Shown here: piece after piece, positions 32,677 to 39,141 of the stretch
Numbering within the stretch: the stretch's first letter is position 1
How the letters are laid out: each line of letters begins with the position of its first letter
Assembly (NCBI GenBank): GCA_038238015.1
Contig: JBBRYA010000034.1
Span: 1 to 39,141, forward strand
Direction of reading: 5' to 3'
DNA from: DASQFQ01 sp038238015
GTDB taxonomy: Bacteria > Actinomycetota > Thermoleophilia > Solirubrobacterales > Solirubrobacteraceae
Length of the DNA: 39,141 nucleotides
Notes under the pieces: model-generated
The model's input: only the letters and a program-made list of their open reading frames with translations
Told to the model about the DNA's origin: nothing
The model's database searches: none
Position numbers and translations under genes: made by a program

Positions 32677-33954
32677 CCCGCTCTTGCTGAACTGCGCCTC
32701 CTCGGTCGAGCCCTCCAGGGCTCCGGTCGAGACCGTGCCGCCGGCGATGACCTCGGCGACGTCGTCGAAGTAGCCCGCGCCGACCTGGCGCTGGTGCTTT
32801 GTGGCGGTGAAGCCGTCCTCCTCGGCGGCCAGCTCGCGCTCCTGGAGGTCGGCGAAGCCCGCCATGCCGCGGTCGCGGTAGCCGCGCGCAAGCTCGAACA
32901 TCGAGTAGTTCAGCGCGTGGAAGCCCGCGAGTGTCACGAACTGGAAGCGGTAGCCCATCGCGGCGATGTCGTCCTGGAAGGAGGCGATCTCCTGCTCGGA
33001 GAGCTTGGCCTTCCAGTTGAACGACGGCGAGCAGTTGTAGGCCAGCAGCTTGCCCGGGTGCTGCTCGTGGACGGCGTCGGCAAAGCGCCTGGCCTCCTCG
33101 AGGTCGGGCTCGGAGGTCTCGCACCAGATCAGGTCGGCGTAGGGCGCGTAGGCGCGCGCCCGCGCGATCGCCTGGTCGAGCCCCGCCTCCGAGCGGTAGA
33201 AGCCTTCTTCCGTGCGCTCGCCGGTGATGAAGTCCGCGTCGCGCGGGTCGATGTCGGAGGTGACCATGTCGGCGCCCTGGGCATCCGTACGGGCGACCAG
33301 CAGCGTCGGCACGCCGGCCACGTCGGCGGCGAGGCGGGCCGCGACGAGGTTGCGGATCGCCTGCGCGGTCGGGAGCAGCACCTTGCCGCCCATGTGCCCG
33401 CACTTCTTCTCCGACGCGAGCTGGTCCTCGAAGTGCACGCCGGCGGCGCCGGCCGCGATCATCGACTTGGTCAGCTCGAAGCAGTTCAGGGCGCCGCCGA
33501 AGCCCGCCTCGGCGTCGGCGACGATCGGCGCGAACCAGTCGACGGAGTCCTCGCCCTCGCCGTGGGTGATCTGATCGGCGCGCTGCAGCGCCGCGTTGAT
33601 GCGCGCCACGACCTCGGGCACGCTGTTGGCCGGGTAGAGGCTCTGGTCCGGGTACATCTGGCCCGCGAGGTTGGCGTCGGCGGCGACCTGCCAGCCGCTG
33701 AGGTAGATCGCCTCGAGGCCCGCCTGCACCTGCTGGACGGCCTGGTTGCCGGTCATCGCGCCCAGGGCCCGCACGGGGCGGTCCTCGCGCCCCAGCATCT
33801 CCCACAGCTTCTCGGCGCCGTGGCGGGCCAGCGTGTGCTCGACCTGCAGCGTCCCGCCGAGGCGGGCTACGTCCTCAGCCGAGTAGGGGCGCTCGACTCC
33901 CTGCCAGCGCTCGGACTCCCATTCGCGCTCGATGTCGGCCTGCTCGCGTCCCAT
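32674..33954 (-). CDS. aceA: Isocitrate lyase
   Basis: Splits isocitrate to glyoxylate and succinate, the first step of the glyoxylate shunt used to grow on acetate or fatty acids. The 426 residues match the short bacterial (ICL1) class. Motifs: RPYSAEDVARLGGTLQVEHT at the N-terminus, metal-binding VADAEAGFGG (145-154), the active-site signature KKCGHMGGK (183-191) with catalytic Cys185, NCSPSFNW for carboxylate binding and the C-terminal TKHQRQVGAGYFD. The start ATG 33952-33954 has GAGGAG eight bases upstream, so it is an SD-led gene, and both lie inside the end of the EamA frame. Malate synthase is not in the window. Confidence 0.97.
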   Translation of the reverse strand: MGREQADIEREWESERWQGVERPYSAEDVARLGGTLQVEHTLARHGAEKLWEMLGREDRPVRALGAMTGNQAVQQVQAGLEAIYLSGWQVAADANLAGQMYPDQSLYPANSVPEVVARINAALQRADQITHGEGEDSVDWFAPIVADAEAGFGGALNCFELTKSMIAAGAAGVHFEDQLASEKKCGHMGGKVLLPTAQAIRNLVAARLAADVAGVPTLLVARTDAQGADMVTSDIDPRDADFITGERTEEGFYRSEAGLDQAIARARAYAPYADLIWCETSEPDLEEARRFADAVHEQHPGKLLAYNCSPSFNWKAKLSEQEIASFQDDIAAMGYRFQFVTLAGFHALNYSMFELARGYRDRGMAGFADLQERELAAEEDGFTATKHQRQVGAGYFDDVAEVIAGGTVSTGALEGSTEEAQFSKSG

Positions 33955-34865
33955 GACTCTCCTCTGTCGCCTTCAGAGGACCTACCCCGTCGCGTGCGGC
34001 GTGACGCCAGAGCCACGCCGCCGAGGATGAGCACGAGTCCGGCCACTGACGCGGCGGTGATCGCCTCGTCGAGCAGCAGCGCCCCGTAGGCGAGCGCCAC
34101 GCCGGGGGCGAGATAGGAGACGAGCGAGGCGCGCGCCGCCCCGGTCTCGGCGATCAGCTTGTAGAAGATGACGAACGCCGCCGCGGTGCCGAGGACGCCG
34201 AGCGCGAGCACCGCGAGTGCCGCGCGCAGGCCGGGCAGCGAGCCCGGCGCCGTCGCGGCCGCCAGCGGGAGGGTCATGACCGCGCCGACGCTGATCGAGA
34301 TGAACGACACCCCCGTCGAGCTGAGGCCGCGATAGCGCTTGACCACGAAGCTCGAGAGCGCGTAACAGGCGGCGGCGCCGAGCATCGCCAGCGCGCCGAG
34401 GAACTGCCCGAGCGACTGCACGGACTCCACCCCCACGAGCAGGGCCACCCCGGCGAGCCCCATGACCATGCCCGCGATCCCCTCGGGCTTGACCTGCTCG
34501 GAGCGGTCCAGGAACGGCGCGAACGCAGCCACGAACAGCGAGGCCGGCGCGACCAGCACCGCGGTCAGGCCGGACGGCACCTCGAGCTCGCCGAACGTGA
34601 TCAGCGTGAACGGCAGCGCGATCGCCAGGAAGCCCAGCAGCAGCGCGCGCCCTGGCCGCGCGCGCAGCTCCGCGAACGCGGCGCGCGCCTCCGAGCCGCC
34701 TGCGCGCAGGCGCAGCACCGCGAACAGCACGATCGCCGCCAGCACGAGCCGGGTCCACACGATCACCCCTGGCTCGAGGTCCTCGAGGGCGTACTTGATC
34801 AGGAGGTAGGACCCGCCCCAGATCGCGGCCAGCGCGGCGAGCAGGGCGGCGTGGCGAGGGGACAT
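33867..34865 (-). CDS. EamA/DMT-family transporter with tail overlapping aceA
   Basis: A 332-residue drug/metabolite-type permease with about ten membrane helices in two EamA repeats (ALLAALAAIWGGSYLLIKYA at the start; ALAMLGAAACYALSSFVVKR for the second half). Family members are usually about 290-300 residues. Here a hydrophilic Ser/Arg-rich extension of about 38 residues follows the last helix (GLVLILGGVALASRR), and its coding sequence contains the aceA Shine-Dalgarno and the first 88 bases of aceA in another frame. The extension is probably a by-product of the overlap. The substrate is unknown; exporters of amino acids or nucleobases are common in the family. Confidence 0.9.
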   Translation of the reverse strand: MSPRHAALLAALAAIWGGSYLLIKYALEDLEPGVIVWTRLVLAAIVLFAVLRLRAGGSEARAAFAELRARPGRALLLGFLAIALPFTLITFGELEVPSGLTAVLVAPASLFVAAFAPFLDRSEQVKPEGIAGMVMGLAGVALLVGVESVQSLGQFLGALAMLGAAACYALSSFVVKRYRGLSSTGVSFISISVGAVMTLPLAAATAPGSLPGLRAALAVLALGVLGTAAAFVIFYKLIAETGAARASLVSYLAPGVALAYGALLLDEAITAASVAGLVLILGGVALASRRTRRGRSSEGDRGESWDASRPTSSANGSPSAGRESSAPTRLRT

Positions 34866-34933
34866 GCGGGCCAGTGTCGCAGCGCGCGAGCCCGGCGCCC
34901 ATGAGCGTTCGCACTACGGCCGATCAGCGGCGC

Positions 34934-35308
34934 TTATGCGTCCTTCTTGGGCGACGACGTGGACGAGGAGGACGAATCGGAGGACGACGACGAGGACGAC
35001 GACGACGACGAGCTCGTCGAGGCGTCCGAGCCGGACTTGGCCGGCGCGTCGGCCGCCTTCTTGTCGGCCCGCTTGGCGTCGTGCTTGTCGGCCCCGTCGG
35101 AGGCCGACTGGTCCATCTCGCGCTTGCGCTTGGCCGTGCCGTAGTCGGTGTTGTAGAAGCCCGAGCCCTTGAAGTGCACCGCGATCGGGTGGTAGACGCG
35201 GGAGACCGGGGCGCCGCACTCCGTGCACTCCGTCACCGGGTCCTCGGTGATCTTCTGCATCACCTCGATCAGGTGCCCGTTCTCGCAGCGGTACTCGTAG
35301 ATCGGCAT
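34934..35308 (-). CDS. FmdB-type zinc-ribbon protein with poly-Ser tail
   Basis: A 124-residue protein. Residues 1-50 are an FmdB-like regulatory zinc ribbon: MPIYEYRCENGHLIEVMQ, then CTECGAPVSRVYHP. One ligand is altered: the first knuckle reads C-E-N-G-H and not the usual CxxCGH, leaving three Cys and a His. A basic linker (YGTAKRKREMD) follows, then an Ala/Lys-rich stretch and a Ser-only tail of about 28 residues broken by Asp/Thr, encoded by a GAC-type trinucleotide tract at about 34950-35012. TATACT at 35319-35324 lies ten bases before the ATG. FmdB proteins are of uncertain function. It is divergent from glyS. Confidence 0.9.
   Translation of the reverse strand: MPIYEYRCENGHLIEVMQKITEDPVTECTECGAPVSRVYHPIAVHFKGSGFYNTDYGTAKRKREMDQSASDGADKHDAKRADKKAADAPAKSGSDASTSSSSSSSSSSSSDSSSSSTSSPKKDA
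34950..35012. repeat. Trinucleotide GAC/GTC tract encoding poly-Ser
   Basis: A run of mostly GACGAC units (plus strand) interrupted by GAG and GAA, at the 3' end of the FmdB-type gene. Such tracts can change length by slippage without breaking the frame. Confidence 0.7.
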
Positions 35309-35318
35309 GCGGGGCGGG

Positions 35319-35345
35319 AGTATAGGCCCGCACTGGGCCTAGACT
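35319..35345. promoter_or_regulatory. Dyad-symmetric divergent promoter of the fmdB-like gene and glyS
   Basis: Back-to-back -10 hexamers TATACT (minus, 35319-35324) and TAGACT (plus, 35340-35345) flank GGCCC-GCACT-GGGCC. The whole 27-bp element is a near-perfect palindrome, ten of eleven arm bases matching. Each -10 ends ten bases before its start codon. Confidence 0.55.
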
Positions 35346-35355
35346 GCCGCCCTCA

Positions 35356-36723
35356 ATGACCACGGACGTCGTCACCATGGACAAGATCGTGTCGCTGTGC
35401 AAGCGGCGCGGTTTCGTCTTCCCCGCCTCTGAGATCTACGGCGGGATCGCCAACACCTACGACTACGGGCACTACGGCGTGCTGTTGAAGAACAACGTCG
35501 TCGGCGCGTGGTGGAACGCGATGATCCTCCAGCGCGACGACATCGTGGCGCTCGACTCCGCGATCGTCCAGCACCCGCGCACGTGGGAGGCCTCCGGGCA
35601 CCTGGCGGGCTTCACCGACCCGCTGGTGGACTGCCGGACCTGCGGCCAGCGCTTCCGCGCCGACCACCTGGGCGAGCTGCCCTGCGGGCGCAAGCCCTCC
35701 AAGCACCCTGGCGAGACGCCCGAGTGCGACCTCACTGAGTCGCGCGAGTTCAACCTCATGTTCGAGACCTCGATCGGGCCCGTGAAGGACGCCGGCTCGA
35801 CGGTCTACCTGCGGCCCGAGACGGCGCAGGGGATCTTCCTCAACTTCAAGAACGTCCTGCAGTTCGCCCGGCGCAAGCCGCCGTTCGGGATCGCCCAGGT
35901 CGGAAAGTCCTTCCGCAACGAGATCACCCCGGGCAACTTCGTCTTCCGCACGCTGGAGTTCGAGCAGATGGAGATGGAGTTCTTCGTCCCCCCCGGCCAG
36001 GCCCAGCAGTGGCACGAGCACTGGCTGAAGGCCCGGATCGACTGGTACACGGGCCTCGGGATCCGCCCCGACCACGTGAAGCTGCGCGCGCACGACACCG
36101 ACGAGCTCTCCCACTACTCCGCGGCCACCAGCGACGTCGAGTACCTCTACCCCATCGGCTGGTCAGAGCTCGAGGGCATCGCCAACCGCGGGAACTTCGA
36201 CCTCACCCAGCACGCGCAGTTCTCGGGCGAGAAGCTCGAGTACTTCGACCAGCAGAGCGGCGAGCGCTACGTCCCGCACGTGATCGAGCCCGCGGCCGGT
36301 GTCGGGCGCTCCGTGCTCGCCTTCCTGTGCGACGCCTACGACGAGGACGAGCTCGGCGGGGAGCAGCGCACCGTGCTCAAGCTCCACCCCGCGCTCGCCC
36401 CCGTGAAGGTCGCCGTGCTCCCGCTGGTGCGCAAGGACGGCCAGCCCGAGGTCGCGCGCGAGCTGCACGCCGCGTTCAAGCGAGCAGGGCTGCAGAGCGA
36501 GTACGACGAAGGCGGCTCGATCGGCAAGCGCTACCGGCGCCAGGACGAGATCGGCACGCCCTACGCGGTGACGATCGACCACCAGACGCTCGAGGACCGC
36601 ACCGTAACGCTGCGCGACCGCGACACGCTGACCCAGGAGCGCGTCGCGATCGACACGCTGCCCGAGCAGCTCGTCGGCCGCCTCGCGGCACCCTGGCGCT
36701 CGCCGAAGCTCGACTCGGGGTAG
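35356..36723 (+). CDS. glyS: Glycyl-tRNA synthetase, homodimeric class II
   Basis: Charges tRNA-Gly. The 455 residues match the alpha2 (eukaryotic/Gram-positive-type) enzyme and not the alpha2beta2 form. Features: KIVSLCKRRGFVFPASEIYGG at the N-terminus (positions 10-30 overall), a zinc-like cluster DCRTCGQRF with CGRKPSKHPGETPECD, motif 2 QVGKSFRNEITPGNFVFRT, GIANRGNFDLTQH for Gly binding, motif 3 PAAGVGRSVLAFL, and an anticodon-binding domain (VAVLPLVRKDGQPEVA, then EGGSIGKRYRRQDEIGTPYA). The ATG has no Shine-Dalgarno; TAGACT is ten bases upstream. Its TAG stop is the first part of the TAGTCA hexamer ahead of the next gene. Confidence 0.97.
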   Translation: MTTDVVTMDKIVSLCKRRGFVFPASEIYGGIANTYDYGHYGVLLKNNVVGAWWNAMILQRDDIVALDSAIVQHPRTWEASGHLAGFTDPLVDCRTCGQRFRADHLGELPCGRKPSKHPGETPECDLTESREFNLMFETSIGPVKDAGSTVYLRPETAQGIFLNFKNVLQFARRKPPFGIAQVGKSFRNEITPGNFVFRTLEFEQMEMEFFVPPGQAQQWHEHWLKARIDWYTGLGIRPDHVKLRAHDTDELSHYSAATSDVEYLYPIGWSELEGIANRGNFDLTQHAQFSGEKLEYFDQQSGERYVPHVIEPAAGVGRSVLAFLCDAYDEDELGGEQRTVLKLHPALAPVKVAVLPLVRKDGQPEVARELHAAFKRAGLQSEYDEGGSIGKRYRRQDEIGTPYAVTIDHQTLEDRTVTLRDRDTLTQERVAIDTLPEQLVGRLAAPWRSPKLDSG

Positions 36724-36726
36724 TCA
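36721..36726 (+). promoter_or_regulatory. -10 of the GCS2-family gene, fused to the glyS stop
   Basis: TAGTCA starts with the glyS TAG stop and is followed by seven bases and ATG 36734-36736, the spacing of a leaderless gene. This supports 36734 as the ancestral start even though codon 3 there is TAG. Confidence 0.45.
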
Positions 36727-36826
36727 CTCGCCCATGGGCTAGGACGTCACCGCCACGGTCTTCTCCCGCGAGGACCGCCAGCGCTACCGCGAGAAGGTCC
36801 GCAGCTGCCTCGACGTCTTCGCGCGC

Positions 36827-38212
36827 ATGCTCGCCGAGTCGCGCTTCGATCCCGAGCGGCGCTCGGTCGGCCTGGAGATCGAGCTCAACCTGACCGACGA
36901 GGCGGGCGACCCGGCGATGCTCAACGCCGCGGTGCTCGAGAACATCGCCGACGGCGACTTCACCACCGAGCTCGCGCAGTTCAACGTCGAGATCAACGTC
37001 GCCCCCCACCTGCTCGAGGCCGGGGTGTTCGCAGACCTCGAGCAGGAGGTGCGCGCGAGCCTGAACCACGCCGAGGACAAGGCGCGCGAGGTCGGGGCGC
37101 ACATGATGCTCGTCGGGATCCTGCCCACGATCGCCGAGACCCACCTGCACGCGGGCGCCTTCAGCGCCAACCCGCGCTACGAGCTGCTCAACGAGCAGAT
37201 CTTCGCCGCCCGCGGCGAAGACCTCCACATCTCCATCACGGGCCCCGAGCACCTCACCACGTTCGCGAACACCATCGCCCCGGAGGCAGCGTGCACGAGC
37301 TTGCAGCTCCACCAGCAGGTCGACCCCGAGGCCTTCGCGGTGCACTGGAACGCCGCGCAGGCGATCGCCGGCGTGCAGCTGGCGGTCGGAGCGAACTCGC
37401 CGTTCTTCTTCGGCAAAGAGCTCTGGCGCGAGACGCGGATCGCGCTGTTCGAGCAGGCCACCGACACCCGCCCGGAGGAGCTCAAGGCGCAGGGCGTGCG
37501 CCCCCGCGTGTGGTTCGGCGAGCGCTGGATCTCCTCGATCTTCGACCTCTTCGAGGAGAACGTGCGCTACTTCCCGGCGCTGCTGCCCGTGTGCGAGCCC
37601 GAGGATCCGGTCGGGGCGCTCGAGCGCGGCGACGTGCCCCAACTGCAGGAGCTGCGCCTGCACAACGGGACGGTCTACCGGTGGAACCGCCCGGTCTACG
37701 ACGTCGTGGGCGACAAGCCGCACCTGCGCGTGGAGAACCGCGTGCTGCCCGCCGGCCCGACGGTGATCGACACACTCGCCAACGCGGCGTTCTACTACGG
37801 GCTCGTGCGCGCGCTGGTCGACGAGGAGCAGCCGCTGTGGGCGCGGATGTCCTTCTCCACGGCGGAGGAGAACTTCCACGCAGGCGCTCGTGAGGGGATG
37901 GACGCGACGATCTTCTGGCCCGGCGCGGGCGAGGTGCCCGCGGCCGAGCTGGTGCTGCGCCGCCTGCTGCCCGCCGCCCACCAGGGCCTCGAGGCCTGGG
38001 GTGTGGACGCCGGTGACCGCGACCGGCTGCTCGGGATCATCGAGCGCCGCTGCCTGGCCCACCGCAACGGCGCCTCCTGGCAGGCCGAGGCCTTCTATCG
38101 CCTCTACCACGGCAAGGGCCTGGACCGCGAGAGCGCGCTGCGTGAGATGACGCTGCGCTACCGCGAGCTCATGCACGCCAACGAGCCCGTGGACGGCTGG
38201 CCGCTGCCTTAG
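36827..38212 (+). CDS. GCS2-type glutamate-cysteine ligase family protein; upstream start blocked by TAG
   Basis: An ATP-dependent carboxylate-amine ligase of the GCS2 type, related to enzymes forming gamma-glutamylcysteine. Open from ATG 36827 for 461 residues: SVGLEIELNLTDEAGDP (active-site Glu), TTELAQFNVEINVAPHLL, SLQLHQQVDPEAFAVHWNAA, VGANSPFFFGKELWRETRIA and LRVENRVLPAGPTVIDTLAN. The same frame continues upstream with protein-like sequence (DVTATVFSREDRQRYREKV, then RSCLDVFAR) to ATG 36734, but codon 3 of that start is TAG (36740-36742), with no ATG, GTG or TTG between. So translation must use the internal ATG, read through, or fail; a single-base sequencing error is also possible. It converges with the membrane-protein gene. 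Confidence 0.85.
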   Translation: MLAESRFDPERRSVGLEIELNLTDEAGDPAMLNAAVLENIADGDFTTELAQFNVEINVAPHLLEAGVFADLEQEVRASLNHAEDKAREVGAHMMLVGILPTIAETHLHAGAFSANPRYELLNEQIFAARGEDLHISITGPEHLTTFANTIAPEAACTSLQLHQQVDPEAFAVHWNAAQAIAGVQLAVGANSPFFFGKELWRETRIALFEQATDTRPEELKAQGVRPRVWFGERWISSIFDLFEENVRYFPALLPVCEPEDPVGALERGDVPQLQELRLHNGTVYRWNRPVYDVVGDKPHLRVENRVLPAGPTVIDTLANAAFYYGLVRALVDEEQPLWARMSFSTAEENFHAGAREGMDATIFWPGAGEVPAAELVLRRLLPAAHQGLEAWGVDAGDRDRLLGIIERRCLAHRNGASWQAEAFYRLYHGKGLDRESALREMTLRYRELMHANEPVDGWPLP

Positions 38213-38218
38213 CCTGGC

Positions 38219-38947
38219 TCAGCGCCCGAGCTCGCGGGCCACGCGCCGCAGCTCCTCGGCCGCCGGCGCGAGCTCGGGGCCGAGCCGCGCGGCGACGGCG
38301 TCGATCCGCTCGGCCAGGCGGTCGTCGCGCGAGAGCGGCGGGCGCTCGGCCGGGCGCGACCCTTGGAGCCGGCGCAGGATCGGCGGGAGGGCGGTCGCGA
38401 GCAGGAACACGATCAGGAGGACCGCGAGGGCGGTGACCACACTGTCGTCGACCCCGTCGATCGCCCCGCTGAGGCCGAGCAGCCCGGCGGCCGTGTCGAT
38501 CGCGGCCGCGACGATCGAGATCCCGCAGAGCGCGTGTACGAGCGCGCCGTCCTCAGCGCGCTCGCTCTGCAGCACCAGCGAGGCGTGCGAGCCCGCGAGC
38601 GCAAGCAGCGCCAGGCAGCCGCAGGTCCGCCACAGCCACTCGGGATCTCCGTCTATCCACAAGCTGCCCACGAGCGTCAGCCACGCCCCAGCCGAGACGG
38701 CGGTGGTCGCGGCGCCGGCGAGCCGGCGCCGCCCCCGGCCGGCGCGCCGCAGTGTCTCGCCGGCCGCGGCGGTGGCGCTGGCGACGCTGAAGCCGAGGCT
38801 AGTGCCGATGATCCGCCCGTCGGTGTCGTCGAAGGACCCGGTGAGCAGTGCGAGGATCGCGACGACCGCGGCGAGGCAGAGGCCGCCGACGAGCGCCCAG
38901 CCGGCGAGGCGCCGCGGCGGCACCGACTCGATCGCGAGCCCGGTCAT
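38219..38947 (-). CDS. Multi-pass membrane protein, 242 aa
   Basis: Unrecognised family. Hydrophobic segments near 15-37 (GWALVGGLCLAAVVAILALL), 47-60, 78-97 (TTAVSAGAWLTLVGSLW), 106-124, 136-160 and 168-188 (VVTALAVLLIVFLLATALPP) predict five or six helices, followed by a basic cytoplasmic C-terminal helix (about 195-242, DDRLAERIDAVAARLGPEL). GATACT at 38955-38960 (minus) lies exactly seven bases before the ATG, so the mRNA is probably leaderless. No transporter or enzyme motif is seen. Confidence 0.82.
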   Translation of the reverse strand: MTGLAIESVPPRRLAGWALVGGLCLAAVVAILALLTGSFDDTDGRIIGTSLGFSVASATAAAGETLRRAGRGRRRLAGAATTAVSAGAWLTLVGSLWIDGDPEWLWRTCGCLALLALAGSHASLVLQSERAEDGALVHALCGISIVAAAIDTAAGLLGLSGAIDGVDDSVVTALAVLLIVFLLATALPPILRRLQGSRPAERPPLSRDDRLAERIDAVAARLGPELAPAAEELRRVARELGR

Positions 38948-38954
38948 GGCGACC

Positions 38955-38960
38955 AGTATC
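38955..38960 (-). promoter_or_regulatory. Leaderless -10 of the 242-residue membrane protein gene
   Basis: Minus-strand GATACT, seven bases, then ATG 38945-38947; no Shine-Dalgarno. Confidence 0.4.
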
Positions 38961-39048
38961 CCGCGACCGAGCCGGTGCGGCCCCGGCTAGTAGCCGTAGC
39001 CGTAGCTATTTGCCCCGGACAAACTCGGGGTGAGGAGCGGGCGAAATG

Positions 39049-39076
39049 AAACGGCCGCGCGGGTGCGCGGCCGTTT
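39049..39076 (-). terminator. Strong hairpin, likely terminator for a gene entering from the right
   Basis: AAACGGCCGCGC (39049-39060) and GCGCGGCCGTTT (39065-39076) form a perfect 12-bp stem with a GGGT loop. Read on the minus strand it is followed by the more T-rich TTTCATTTC, and no plus-strand gene ends just before it, so a minus-strand transcript from beyond the window is the likely user. A smaller CCCCG/CGGGG hairpin lies at 39013-39030. Confidence 0.6.
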
Positions 39077-39141
39077 CTGCGAGTTGGCGCTCGGGGTGAG
39101 CGGCGGCCCGGGAGGATCTCAATCGGTTCGGATGGCGAGCG

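Noticed and set aside
38990..39006. Short direct repeat of GTAGCC-like units after the last gene
   Set aside because: Three imperfect six-base units are too few for a CRISPR or functional tandem array.
39133..39141. ATG at 39133 as the start of a plus-strand gene at the right edge
   Set aside because: Only three codons are in the window and the possible Shine-Dalgarno is about 15 bases away, so it cannot be judged.

Overview
The window is chromosomal DNA from a very GC-rich, Gram-positive-type bacterium. Housekeeping genes, secreted proteins ending in basic all-beta domains, a PucR regulator, DUF4235 and a CarD-type RID in Mfd fit the Actinobacteria, most likely class Thermoleophilia (Solirubrobacterales: Conexibacter/Solirubrobacter-like). 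The lineage is inferred from protein flavour and not from a marker search. I see no insertion sequence, prophage, CRISPR array or toxin locus. Coding density is very high, and the longest stretch without a gene is about 265 bp, between tRNA-Gln and the S55 gene.

Layout. 1-12.6 kb: minus-strand housekeeping genes mfd (cut by the left edge), pth, rplY, prs and glmU. Interleaved are a SAM methyltransferase, a DUF1203 gene, a secreted GH2 glycosidase and several small lineage-specific proteins. 12.66 kb: tRNA-Gln(TTG). 13.0-18.4 kb: a secreted SpoIVB-like S55 peptidase, a class III aminotransferase, an MTAP/PNP-family phosphorylase overlapping a PucR regulator, and a 72-residue membrane protein. 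18.4-22.6 kb: ispE, rsmA, tatD and metG, with a long imperfect palindrome between tatD and metG. 22.7-27.5 kb: two secreted repeat/propeller-like proteins, a cupin, a VOC protein and a catalytically degenerate M23/LytM protein. 27.6-30.5 kb: rsmI and a ROK kinase, divergent from an LCP cell-wall ligase. 30.5-34.9 kb: two adjacent acyl-CoA dehydrogenases, isocitrate lyase and an EamA transporter. 34.9-39.1 kb: an FmdB-type zinc ribbon divergent from glycyl-tRNA synthetase, a GCS2-type carboxylate-amine ligase with an in-frame TAG at codon 3 of its apparent native start, and a membrane protein.

Read on the minus strand, the backbone order rsmI-metG-tatD-rsmA-ispE-glmU-prs-rplY-pth-mfd matches the order known in Bacillus subtilis. 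An ancient block has therefore been kept and loosened by lineage-specific insertions. The acyl-CoA dehydrogenases and isocitrate lyase suggest acyl-CoA oxidation feeding the glyoxylate shunt. The PucR/phosphorylase pair suggests purine or methylthioadenosine salvage.

The most striking signal is in the start signals. Many genes lack a Shine-Dalgarno sequence and carry a TANNNT -10 hexamer 6-11 nt before ATG/GTG, which predicts widespread leaderless transcription. In four places the TAG stop of one gene is also the first half of the next gene's -10 hexamer. Three convergent gene pairs end on one shared CTAG. Two genes (pth and the ORF after prs) have no ATG/GTG/TTG and appear to start at CTG inside a CTGA overlap.
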